From assembly GCA_964474655.1 (NCBI GenBank), contig CAYYTU010000087.1, positions 1 to 10,093 of the forward strand: a stretch of 10,093 bases of DNA, written 5' to 3'. The position numbers were made by a program, and so were the translations under genes. The notes beneath the pieces were generated by a model, which was given only the letters and a program-made list of their open reading frames with translations, had not been told where the DNA came from and did not search any database. This document shows, in pieces, positions 1 to 5,987 of this stretch; position 1 is the stretch's first letter, and every line of letters starts with the position of its first letter. The DNA is from CAYYTU01 sp964474655. GTDB lineage: Bacteria > Chloroflexota > Anaerolineae > B4-G1.

Positions 1-182
1 TGGAGGTGCAGACCTACGGCGACCTGCTCCACGTCTTCGTCGACGACGCCGAGGCGCGGTCATCGCAGATCCAAGACACACTACACGAAAGAAGCATCGC
101 TGTCCAAGGCCTGCGCCAGACCCGTCCGCGAATGGAGCAGGCGTTCATCTCGCTGATACGGAAGCGTTCGGAGGAAGGATAA
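1..182 (+). CDS. ABC transporter ATPase, C-terminal fragment (5' end outside window)
   Basis: An open frame running from the window edge (first full codon at position 3) to TAA at 180-182 gives 59 residues. The tail reads TRPRMEQAFISLIRKR, the 'RPxxEdaFi.L' ending typical of the C-terminal regulatory region of DrrA/NatA-type ABC-2 ATPases; compare 'APSLEDVFIANVR' in the next gene downstream. The preceding segment, with 'YGDLLHVFVDDAE' then 'GLRQ', fits the small alpha/beta domain that follows the nucleotide-binding core in this class. Walker motifs lie off the window, so the family call rests on the tail and on the adjacent ATPase. Two ATPases in a row followed by HlyD-type genes recall E. 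coli YbhF, where two such domains are fused; here they would be separate genes. The stop codon is followed at once by a 7-bp repeat array. Confidence 0.8.
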   Translation, partial: EVQTYGDLLHVFVDDAEARSSQIQDTLHERSIAVQGLRQTRPRMEQAFISLIRKRSEEG

Positions 183-224
183 TTACGTTTTACGTTTTAC
201 GTTTTACGTTTTGCGTAATGCGTA
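183..224. repeat. Heptanucleotide tandem repeat A (TTACGTT units)
   Basis: Six consecutive 7-bp units: four perfect TTACGTT copies (183-210), then TTGCGTA and ATGCGTA (211-224). The array starts on the base after the TAA of the upstream ATPase and ends where the Shine-Dalgarno sequence of the next ATPase begins, so it fills the junction. The last unit contributes an in-frame ATG (218) that looks accidental. Related units (TTTTACG, CTTTACG) recur in array C. Confidence 0.85.
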
Positions 225-231
225 AGGGGAG
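225..231 (+). promoter_or_regulatory. Shine-Dalgarno AGGGGAG deciding a TTG start
   Basis: AGGGGAG at 225-231 stands 7 nt before TTG at 239, the optimal spacing. The alternative in-frame ATG at 218 lies upstream of this site, inside the repeat array, with nothing resembling a ribosome binding site before it. This favours TTG 239 as the true start. Confidence 0.7.
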
Positions 232-238
232 TTACATT

Positions 239-1168
239 TTGAGCAACTACGCTGTCGAAGTCGAAAATTTGACCAAGAAGTTCGGTGATTTCACCGCCGT
301 GGACGGGGTGTCGTTCAACATCCGCAGCGGCGAGATCTTCGGCTTCTTGGGCCCCAACGGCGCGGGCAAGACCACCACTATCCGCATGCTGCTGGGCCTG
401 CTGCGTCCCACGGCCGGGCGAGCCTCGGTGCTGGGCTACGACATCGAGCGCCAGGCGGAGGAGATCCGCCGGCACATCGGCTATATGTCCCAGCGCTTCA
501 GCCTCTACGAGGATCTGACGGTGGGCGAGAACTTGGATTTCTACGGGCACACCTACGGCGTGCGCGGCAAGCAGCTGCACCAGCGCAAACGGTTCGCCAT
601 CGAGATGGCCGGTCTGGAGGACCGCGAGGGCGAGCTGACGCGCAACCTGGCCGGTGGCTGGAAGCAGCGGCTGGCGCTGGGCGCGGCCATCCTCCATCAG
701 CCGGAGATGCTCTTTCTGGACGAACCGACCGCCGGCGTCGACCCCATCAGCCGCCGCGAGTTCTGGGAGCTGCTCTACGATCTGGCCGACGAGGGCACCA
801 CCATCCTCGTCACCACGCACTATATGGACGAGGCCGAGCACTGCCAGGCCCTGGCCTTCATCCACCAGGGGAAGATCATCGCCCACGGCGCGCCGGAGGA
901 GATCAAGATCAACAAGATGCAGGGACAAGTGCTAGAGATTGATTGCGACCAGCCGGACGAGGCCATCGGCGTGCTGCGCGCGATGGAGCGGTTCGAGGAG
1001 GTGGCGCTCTACGGGGCCCAGATCCACGTGGTGGCCGATGAGATCGAGAAGCACAAAGCCACCATCAACCAAGCGCTGAACGAAGCCTGTGTTCGTGTAC
1101 ACGCTATGGACCTCATCGCGCCCTCGCTGGAGGACGTCTTCATCGCTAATGTGCGGGATGGAGAATGA
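239..1168 (+). CDS. ABC-2 type transporter ATP-binding protein
   Basis: A cytoplasmic ATPase of about 309 residues that should power an ABC-2 exporter of the DrrA/NatA/YbhF class. Visible motifs, numbered from the TTG start: Walker A GPNGAGKTT (38-46), Q-loop Gln85 in IGYMSQRFSLY, signature LAGGW (137-141, in place of LSGGQ), Walker B MLFLDEPTAGVDP with catalytic Glu162, and H-loop His194 in TTHYMDEAE. After the core (about residue 215) comes the usual C-terminal domain ending in APSLEDVFIANVR. The start is placed at TTG 239 because AGGGGAG sits 7 nt upstream; ATG 218 would add seven residues from repeat-derived sequence. The gene follows another ATPase and precedes two MFP genes, so it is probably the second half of a YbhF-like pair. 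The substrate is unknown. The last codons (DGE-stop) already lie in the first heptamer of array B. Confidence 0.95.
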   Translation: MSNYAVEVENLTKKFGDFTAVDGVSFNIRSGEIFGFLGPNGAGKTTTIRMLLGLLRPTAGRASVLGYDIERQAEEIRRHIGYMSQRFSLYEDLTVGENLDFYGHTYGVRGKQLHQRKRFAIEMAGLEDREGELTRNLAGGWKQRLALGAAILHQPEMLFLDEPTAGVDPISRREFWELLYDLADEGTTILVTTHYMDEAEHCQALAFIHQGKIIAHGAPEEIKINKMQGQVLEIDCDQPDEAIGVLRAMERFEEVALYGAQIHVVADEIEKHKATINQALNEACVRVHAMDLIAPSLEDVFIANVRDGE

Positions 1169-1253
1169 AGAATGGAGATGGAGAATGGAGAATAGAGAAT
1201 GGAGCGTCAATCTATGCAACTCGCCATTCAACATTCACAATTCGTAATTTGGA
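1157..1253. repeat. Degenerate heptanucleotide repeat B (AATGGAG / ATTCNNN units)
   Basis: From 1157 the sequence falls into 7-bp units, mostly AATGGAG (AATGAAG, AATGGAG, a 6-bp ATGGAG, AATGGAG, AATAGAG, AATGGAG; 1164-1204). In the same phase follow non-matching spacer units and then an ATTC series (ATTCAAC, ATTCACA, ATTCGTA, ATTTGGA; 1226-1253). The second half is roughly the reverse complement of the first (GAATGG against CCATTC), so the array could fold back on itself. It includes the TGA stop of the upstream ATPase (1166-1168) and merges into the SD of the next gene. GC content is visibly lower than in the flanking genes. Confidence 0.7.
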
Positions 1254-1255
1254 GG
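1251..1255 (+). promoter_or_regulatory. Shine-Dalgarno GGAGG deciding the start of the first HlyD gene
   Basis: GGAGG at 1251-1255 lies 6 nt before ATG 1262 but only 3 nt before the overlapping GTG at 1259. The spacing favours ATG 1262. Confidence 0.75.
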
Positions 1256-1261
1256 TAAGTG

Positions 1262-2632
1262 ATGAAGCGTAAGCATATCGTGCCGATCATTATCGCCGCT
1301 GTGGTCGTCGTCGCGATGGCGGCGGGGGGCATCTACTTCGCCACGAATCCCGCCGCATGGCGAGAGGTGGCGACGCGACTGGAGATCGCCAAGCCAGAGA
1401 CAGGTGGTCTGAGCGCCTCGGGGTTCATTGAGGCCGAGGAGGTCAACATCGCGCCGGAGCTGGGCGGGCGAGTGGCAGAGCTGGTGGCGGAAAAGGGCGA
1501 CGATGTGGAGGCCGGGCAGCTGCTGGTGCGCATCGATGGCTCGCTGCTGGAAGCTCAGATTGCATCGCAAGAAGCCGCCATCGAGGTGGCCCAGGCCGAG
1601 CTAGCGCAGGTGAAGGCCGGCGCTCGCCCAGAGCAGATCAAGCAGGCGGAAGCCGCGCTGGCCCAGGCCCAGGCCGCCCGTGATGGCGCCTATCAAGCCT
1701 GGCAGGACGCCATCGCCATCCGCGACAATCCTCAGGAGATGAACGCCCGCATCGCCGAGGCAGAAGCTCAGATCGAAGCGAAGCAAGCCGCGCTACAAGA
1801 ACAAGTCGCACTAAAGGACGCCGCTGAGATAGCTTACGACAACTTCTGGGATGCGCAGGAAAAGATCGAGGAAGCTCGCAAAAAGATACGTCAAATCCCC
1901 CAACCACAACGCCCACCGATGCCAGATCTTCCTCCCAGGCTCGATTTTCATCTGATCCCCAACCAATACTGGAAAGCCTGGGTGGGTGTTAATAGCGCTG
2001 GGGCTCAATACGACGGGGCCGAGTTGAGATTGCATCATCTTTATAATATGCGCAACAACCCGCAAGAGATGGAATCTCAGGTCGACGCGGCCGAGACCCA
2101 ATATCAGGCCGCCCGCGCCACGGTCGAGAAAGCACAGGCCCAGGTGGAAAACCTGAAAGCCGGGGCCAGCGCGGAGGATATCGCCGCGGCCGAGGCACAG
2201 GTCGAGCAAGCTCAAGCCAAGCTCAACACACTGCTGGCCCAACAGAATAAGCTGACCATCAACGCACCGGTCGGCGGTTTGATCTTGCAACTCAGCGTAA
2301 AGGAAGGCGAGCTGGCAGCACCCGGCGGCACGATACTCACGCTAGGAAACCTGGACGAAGTGACACTCACCGTCTACGTGCCCGAGGACCAACTGGGGAA
2401 GGTGAACATCGGACAAGCGGTTGAGGTCAGCGTGGACAGCTTCCCGGATCGGACATTCCATGGCAAAGTGATCGCCATCGCCAGCGAGGCCGAGTTCACC
2501 CCACGCAACATCCAGACCGAAGAAGAGCGCGTCAATATGGTCTTTGCTGTGGACGTGAGCATCCCCAACGAAAACCACGATCTCAAACCCGGCATGCCGG
2601 CCGACGCCGTGATCATCACCGAGGAGCAGTAA
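1262..2632 (+). CDS. HlyD-family membrane fusion protein, TM-anchored
   Basis: A periplasmic-adaptor (MFP) type protein of 456 residues, expected to link an ABC exporter to the cell exterior. Order of parts: short positive n-region MKRKH, one TM helix (about 6-27), first lipoyl half with GFIEAEEVNIAPELGGRVAEL (about 50-90), and a long Ala/Glu/Gln-rich coiled-coil hairpin (about 95-330). Then come the second lipoyl half with INAPVGGLI (about 333-363) and a beta-barrel/MP-proximal region with EFTPRNIQTEEERVN and LKPGMPADA, which resembles the E. coli YbhG group. The hairpin is interrupted at about 213-268 by a proline-rich, aromatic, non-coiled-coil segment (PQPQRPPMPDLPP, then NQYWKAW) that its tandem paralog lacks. 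NPQEM occurs in both hairpin arms. TM anchoring with no lipobox contrasts with the next gene. Start at ATG 1262 by SD spacing. The next gene begins 1 nt after this stop, so the two are likely translationally coupled. Confidence 0.93.
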   Translation: MKRKHIVPIIIAAVVVVAMAAGGIYFATNPAAWREVATRLEIAKPETGGLSASGFIEAEEVNIAPELGGRVAELVAEKGDDVEAGQLLVRIDGSLLEAQIASQEAAIEVAQAELAQVKAGARPEQIKQAEAALAQAQAARDGAYQAWQDAIAIRDNPQEMNARIAEAEAQIEAKQAALQEQVALKDAAEIAYDNFWDAQEKIEEARKKIRQIPQPQRPPMPDLPPRLDFHLIPNQYWKAWVGVNSAGAQYDGAELRLHHLYNMRNNPQEMESQVDAAETQYQAARATVEKAQAQVENLKAGASAEDIAAAEAQVEQAQAKLNTLLAQQNKLTINAPVGGLILQLSVKEGELAAPGGTILTLGNLDEVTLTVYVPEDQLGKVNIGQAVEVSVDSFPDRTFHGKVIAIASEAEFTPRNIQTEEERVNMVFAVDVSIPNENHDLKPGMPADAVIITEEQ

Positions 2633-2633
2633 G

Positions 2634-3902
2634 ATGCAAATAGCGAATAGCCGATGGCGAATGGCGAATGGCGTTTCACGTTTTACGCTTTACGCGTTAT
2701 GTTTCGCATTCATCGCACTTCTTCTGGTCGGATGCGCCAGCGCTCAGGCCGATGACGACGAGGCGCTCACCGCCTCCGGGTTCATCGAAGGCGAAGAGGT
2801 GGCCGTGGCCGCGGAGACGGACGGGCACGTCGCGGAGATCCTCGTCGATCGCGGCGATCCGGTGGCGAAGGGCGACGTCGTTGTCCGCTTGGACGATGAC
2901 GTGCTCCAGAGTGAACGTGCCGAGGCCGAAGCCGGGCTGGAAGCCGCGAAGGCCAACCGGGCGCGTGTACTATCTGGTGCCCGCGCCGAGGAGATCGCCG
3001 CCGCCCGCGCTGCCCTGGCGGAAGCGGAAGCTCGCCGGGAGGGCGCAGAGAAGGCCGTGACGAACGCCGAGGAAGCGATCAATAACCCTCAGTCGATTGA
3101 TATGCAGATCAAGGAAGCGCGCACCCAGGTCGCTCTGGCCGAGCAGAACGTCGAACTGGCCGAAGCCGAGCTGGCCGAGACGGAACTCAAATACAACCTG
3201 TACAAAGACAGAGGCGGCGACACCGAGAAGACCTGGGAGCTCCAGCTGCAAGCCTCGCAGGCGAATCTCAGAGAAACCCAGGCACAGTTGGAAGGTGCAA
3301 AATCTTACCTAAACGCAATGCTGGCGATGCGGGCCAACCCGCTCTCGCTGAAAGCAGAGCTCCACAAAGCCAAGATGGAGCATCAGATCGCCGAGGCGGA
3401 AGTGGAAACCGCCCAGGCCAAGCTCGACGAACTCGAGGCCGGCCCCACCGACGAGGAGATCGCCCTGGCCGAGGCCCAGGTGCAGCAAGCAGAGACCGCC
3501 AGCGGGATGATCGACGCCAGAGTCGACCAGCTGACACTGACGGCTCCGATGAGCGGTACCGTCAGCACCCGCAGCGCCCAGGTCGGCGAGACCGCCACGG
3601 CGGGCAAGCCGCTGCTCACTATCACCAACCTGGACGAGATGACGCTGGTGATCTATATCCCACAAAATCGCATCGGGGAGGTGAAAGTCGGACAAAAAGT
3701 CGAGGTCACGGTGGACTCCTTCCCAGGGCGCGTCTTCATCGGCCAGGTGGCAAGCATCGCGGGCGAGGCCGAGTTCACTCCGCGCAACGTCCAGACGAAG
3801 GAGGAGCGGGTCAATCTGGTCTTCGCTGTGGACGTGAGCATCCCCAACCCCGATCGCGCGCTCAAAGCCGGCATGCCGGCCGACGCCACCATCGCGCCGT
3901 AG
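2634..3902 (+). CDS. HlyD-family membrane fusion protein, lipoprotein type
   Basis: An MFP of 422 residues paralogous to the gene just upstream. The N-terminus is a lipoprotein signal: Arg-containing n-region, hydrophobic LCFAFIALLLV, and lipobox LVGC with the acylated Cys at 34 (Ala at +2). Next come the first lipoyl half (SGFIEGEEVAVAAETDGHVAE), a coiled-coil hairpin (about 90-295), the second lipoyl half (LTAPMSGTVSTRSAQVGE) and the barrel domain with EFTPRNVQTKEERVNLVFAV and LKAGMPADATI. This C-terminal part is nearly identical to the paralog. GAGGAG in the 3' end of the upstream gene, 7 nt before ATG 2634, supports this start. The first 22 codons are written in heptameric repeat C. An internal ATG at 2661 (residue 10) could also give a working lipoprotein signal but lacks a clear SD. 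The pair may form mixed hexamers; this is inference from tandem paralogy. Confidence 0.92.
   Translation: MQIANSRWRMANGVSRFTLYALCFAFIALLLVGCASAQADDDEALTASGFIEGEEVAVAAETDGHVAEILVDRGDPVAKGDVVVRLDDDVLQSERAEAEAGLEAAKANRARVLSGARAEEIAAARAALAEAEARREGAEKAVTNAEEAINNPQSIDMQIKEARTQVALAEQNVELAEAELAETELKYNLYKDRGGDTEKTWELQLQASQANLRETQAQLEGAKSYLNAMLAMRANPLSLKAELHKAKMEHQIAEAEVETAQAKLDELEAGPTDEEIALAEAQVQQAETASGMIDARVDQLTLTAPMSGTVSTRSAQVGETATAGKPLLTITNLDEMTLVIYIPQNRIGEVKVGQKVEVTVDSFPGRVFIGQVASIAGEAEFTPRNVQTKEERVNLVFAVDVSIPNPDRALKAGMPADATIAP
2636..2705. repeat. Heptanucleotide repeat C inside a signal-peptide coding region
   Basis: Ten successive 7-bp units: GCAAATA, GCGAATA, GCCGATG, GCGAATG, GCGAATG, GCGTTTC, ACGTTTT, ACGCTTT, ACGCGTT, ATGTTTC. 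The first half matches the AATGG(C/A)G type of array B, and the second half matches the TTTTACG type of array A. The array is translated as the n-region and start of the hydrophobic segment of the lipoprotein MFP. Because 7 is not a multiple of 3, the encoded peptide does not repeat. Confidence 0.85.
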
Positions 3903-3912
3903 ATGAGAATCC

Positions 3913-3929
3913 GTGTCGGAGACACTTTT
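3913..3929 (+). terminator. Possible weak intrinsic terminator after the MFP operon
   Basis: GTGTC (3913-3917), loop GGA, GACAC (3921-3925), then TTTT (3926-3929). The perfect stem is only 5 bp and the T-tract is short, so termination would be partial at best. Its place, 11 nt after the last stop of the MFP operon and before a new promoter, is right for a terminator. Confidence 0.4.
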
Positions 3930-3985
3930 CACGTGTGCCCCCCAATATTCACTACACGAAGAAATGAGTTCTATAAGAAATCGGC

Positions 3986-4000
3986 GGCTTGATTTAAGCC
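3986..4000. promoter_or_regulatory. Dyad GGCTT-N5-AAGCC over the -35 box
   Basis: Perfect 5-bp inverted repeat with a 5-nt centre (GATTT). It overlaps the putative -35 hexamer TTGATT (3989-3994) of the archease promoter and is not followed by a T-tract, so an operator is more plausible than a terminator. It is short enough to arise by chance. Confidence 0.3.
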
Positions 4001-4016
4001 AGATTTATGTTACTAT
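3989..4016 (+). promoter_or_regulatory. Sigma70-like promoter for archease-rtcB, probably leaderless
   Basis: -35 TTGATT (3989-3994), a 16-bp spacer and -10 TACTAT (4011-4016), preceded by TG one base away (4008-4009), an extended -10. Transcription would start around 4022-4026, at or within a few bases of ATG 4026. No SD precedes that ATG, which agrees with a leaderless transcript. Confidence 0.6.
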
Positions 4017-4025
4017 GCTAATGGT

Positions 4026-4433
4026 ATGCAGAAACGATTTGAGGAGATAGAACACACAGCCGACATCGCAATCCGCGTCTGGGGACGTGACTTGGCGGAG
4101 CTGTTCGCCAACGCCGCCTACGGGATGGCGTGCCAGATCGCCGAGATTGACGAGATACGCCCGACTATCACGCGCACGCTCGAGCTGGATGCGGCCGACA
4201 CCGAGATACTGCTGGTGAGCTGGCTGAGCGAGTTGCTCTACCTGGGGGAGAAGGAGAATTGTGTCTTCTTCGACTTCGAGCGATTGAGCGTCTCCCCCAC
4301 CGAGCTACGCGCCGTCGCAAGCGGAGGTCCAATCGACGAGCATCTGACTCACATCAAGGCTGTGACCTTCAGCGAATTGGAGATTATTAACAGCGACGTG
4401 GGTTACGAAACCCACATCGTCTTCGATGTATGA
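4026..4433 (+). CDS. Archease, activator of the RNA ligase RtcB
   Basis: A full-length 135-residue archease. Family hallmarks are the N-terminal EIEHTADIAIRVWG with metal-site Asp13, the LAELFANAAYGM segment, the helix ILLVSWLSELLYLGE, 'HIKAVTFSELEI' and the C-terminal Asp134 in VFDV. The archease fold binds a divalent ion through N- and C-terminal acidic residues. Archease speeds guanylylation of RtcB and allows multiple turnover, and genes for the two are often adjacent, as here (rtcB starts 29 nt after this stop). No start codon downstream would keep the conserved EHTAD motif, and no SD precedes ATG 4026; the upstream promoter suggests leaderless initiation. The protein should be cytoplasmic. 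Confidence 0.95.
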   Translation: MQKRFEEIEHTADIAIRVWGRDLAELFANAAYGMACQIAEIDEIRPTITRTLELDAADTEILLVSWLSELLYLGEKENCVFFDFERLSVSPTELRAVASGGPIDEHLTHIKAVTFSELEIINSDVGYETHIVFDV

Positions 4434-4462
4434 ATTTGACGTGAGAGCGGAGGGCAAAAAGA

Positions 4463-5914
4463 ATGGCTACAAAGAGAGACTTCAAGCGAGTGGGGGAGTA
4501 CAGCTGGGAACTACCTCAGGATTTTCGACACGATATGCGCGTCCCAGTGCGCTTGTTCGCCGATGAGGCGCTTTTCGACGCTGCTTTCGGCGATCGCAGC
4601 GTGGAGCAGCTGATCAACACCGCTACCCTGCCGGGCATCACCAAGTATGCGATGGCTCTGCCGGATATGCACCAGGGCTACGGCTTTCCGATCGGGGGTG
4701 TGGCCGGCATCGACGCTCGTTCCGGCGTAATTTCCCCTGGCGGGGTCGGGTATGATATCAACTGTGGCGTGCGACTGCTCAGATCCCACTTGCACTGGGA
4801 TGAGGTCGATCCTCACATTGAGGATCTGATGACGGCGCTCTATCAATCTTGTCCCAGTGGTCTAGGCGGCGATGGGCGCGTCCGGGTCTCGCAACGCGAG
4901 CTGGATGACTTGCTGGCCGAAGGGGCCAGCTGGGCCCTGAAGCAAGGCCTGGCCCGCCGCGAGGACGTGAAACATACCGAGGAACAGGGCAGCCTCCCCG
5001 GCGCCGATCCCAGCAAGGTGAGCAAGCGGGCTAAGGAACGCGGGCTCTCGCAGGTCGGCTCGTTGGGCTCCGGCAACCACTTCCTGGAGCTCGATGTGGT
5101 CAGCCAGGCCCACAACCCAGAGGCAGCCGAGGCGTTTGGGCTATGGGAGGGCCAGATCGTGGTCCAGATTCACTGCGGATCGCGGGGCTTCGGTCATCAA
5201 GTCTGCGATGACTACGTGAAGAATTTACAATCGGCGGTCAACAAGTACAACATCCATCTGCCCAACCGCCAGCTCGTCTGCGCTCCGATCGATTCACCTG
5301 AGGGTCGAGCTTACTATGGCGCGATGGCCTGCGCCGTCAATTATGCCTTCGTCAACCGTCAGGTGCTGGCAATGGGAGCGCGCGAAGCTTTCGAGCGAGT
5401 GCTAGCGGGGAAGGTCGACGACTTCAATCTGCAGCAGGTCTACGACGTGGCCCACAACATCGCCAAGTTCGAGGAGCACGACGTGAACGGGCACCAGATG
5501 AGGCTCTGCGTCCACCGCAAGGGCGCCACCCGTTGCTTCCCGCCCGGGCACGAGGCAGTTCCGGCTGATTATCGCGAGGTCGGGCAACCGGTGCTGGTGC
5601 CGGGTTCGATGGGGACAGCCTCCTACGTGCTGGTGGGCCAACCGAAGGCGATGGAGCTGACCTTCGGCTCCACGTGCCACGGCGCTGGCCGGACGATGAG
5701 CCGTACCCAGGCCCGCAAGGAAGTTTGGGGCCACGACCTACGCGACGAGCTGGAGAAAGGCGGTATCGTCGTACGCGCTTCCAGCATGAAGGGCCTGGCG
5801 GAGGAGGCCCCGCTGGCCTACAAGGACGTCAGCCGCGTGGTAGAGGCGGTTCACGGGATGGACATCGCCCACAAGGTAGCGCGACTGGAGCCGCTAGGCG
5901 TGATCAAGGGATAA
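4463..5914 (+). CDS. rtcB: RNA-splicing ligase RtcB (GTP-dependent)
   Basis: A cytoplasmic ligase of 483 residues, full length for the family, joining RNA 2',3'-cyclic phosphate or 3'-phosphate ends to 5'-OH ends with GTP and Mn2+. All active-site elements are present: DMHQGYGFPIGG (68-79), Asp98 and Cys101 in GYDINCGVR, His206 in GSGNHFLEL, His237 in QIHCGSRG, His331 in YDVAHN, and His406 in TCHGAGRTMSR. By comparison with archaeal RtcB, His406 is the residue that becomes guanylylated. The C-terminus LEPLGVIKG is intact. SD GGAGGG (4449-4454) lies 8 nt before ATG. It sits in an operon with archease and has no nearby rtcA or rtcR. Its role could be RNA repair or tRNA splicing; no intron-containing tRNA is visible in the window. 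The gene converges with the minus-strand ABC operon. Confidence 0.97.
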   Translation: MATKRDFKRVGEYSWELPQDFRHDMRVPVRLFADEALFDAAFGDRSVEQLINTATLPGITKYAMALPDMHQGYGFPIGGVAGIDARSGVISPGGVGYDINCGVRLLRSHLHWDEVDPHIEDLMTALYQSCPSGLGGDGRVRVSQRELDDLLAEGASWALKQGLARREDVKHTEEQGSLPGADPSKVSKRAKERGLSQVGSLGSGNHFLELDVVSQAHNPEAAEAFGLWEGQIVVQIHCGSRGFGHQVCDDYVKNLQSAVNKYNIHLPNRQLVCAPIDSPEGRAYYGAMACAVNYAFVNRQVLAMGAREAFERVLAGKVDDFNLQQVYDVAHNIAKFEEHDVNGHQMRLCVHRKGATRCFPPGHEAVPADYREVGQPVLVPGSMGTASYVLVGQPKAMELTFGSTCHGAGRTMSRTQARKEVWGHDLRDELEKGGIVVRASSMKGLAEEAPLAYKDVSRVVEAVHGMDIAHKVARLEPLGVIKG

Positions 5915-5960
5915 AGCCGCGAAGCCAGAGCACCAATTAACGCCCCGTGCGAGGAAACAA

Positions 5961-5983
5961 CGGCTCAAGATGCGCAGCAGCCG
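5961..5983. terminator. Possible weak hairpin between convergent operons
   Basis: CGGCT (5961-5965) pairs with AGCCG (5979-5983) across a 13-nt loop. Read on the minus strand the stem is followed by TTGTTT, a poor U-tract; on the plus strand there is none. It is the only hairpin candidate in the 73 bp between the rtcB stop and the permease stop, and support is weak. Confidence 0.2.
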
Positions 5984-5987
5984 AAAG

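Noticed and set aside
183..224. Array A as a CRISPR or attachment site
   Set aside because: Units are 7 bp, directly abutting and without spacers, and no integrase, cas gene or tRNA is nearby.
197..928. 243-residue open frame on the minus strand, opposite the first complete ATPase
   Set aside because: It is antisense to a gene with full Walker A/B, signature and H-loop motifs, has low-complexity Leu/Ala/Gly/Asp composition expected from GC-rich antisense reading, and shows no family motif.
3309..3932. 207-residue open frame on the minus strand, opposite the second MFP
   Set aside because: His/Asp/Gly-rich antisense shadow of a well-supported coding sequence; no recognisable motif and no ribosome binding site of its own.
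77..3965. Shared 11-mer CACTACACGAA near positions 80 and 3952
   Set aside because: A single short match, once inside a coding region and once between genes, with no flanking similarity; chance is sufficient explanation.
4021..4050. Tiny upstream frame from ATG 4021 (nine codons, ending TAG) overlapping the archease start
   Set aside because: No SD; it overlaps the archease start out of frame, and there is no sign of selection on the peptide. It is probably a by-product of two nearby ATGs.
4434..4462. Riboswitch or attenuator between archease and rtcB
   Set aside because: Only 29 nt lie between the genes and these hold just the rtcB SD; there is no room for structure.
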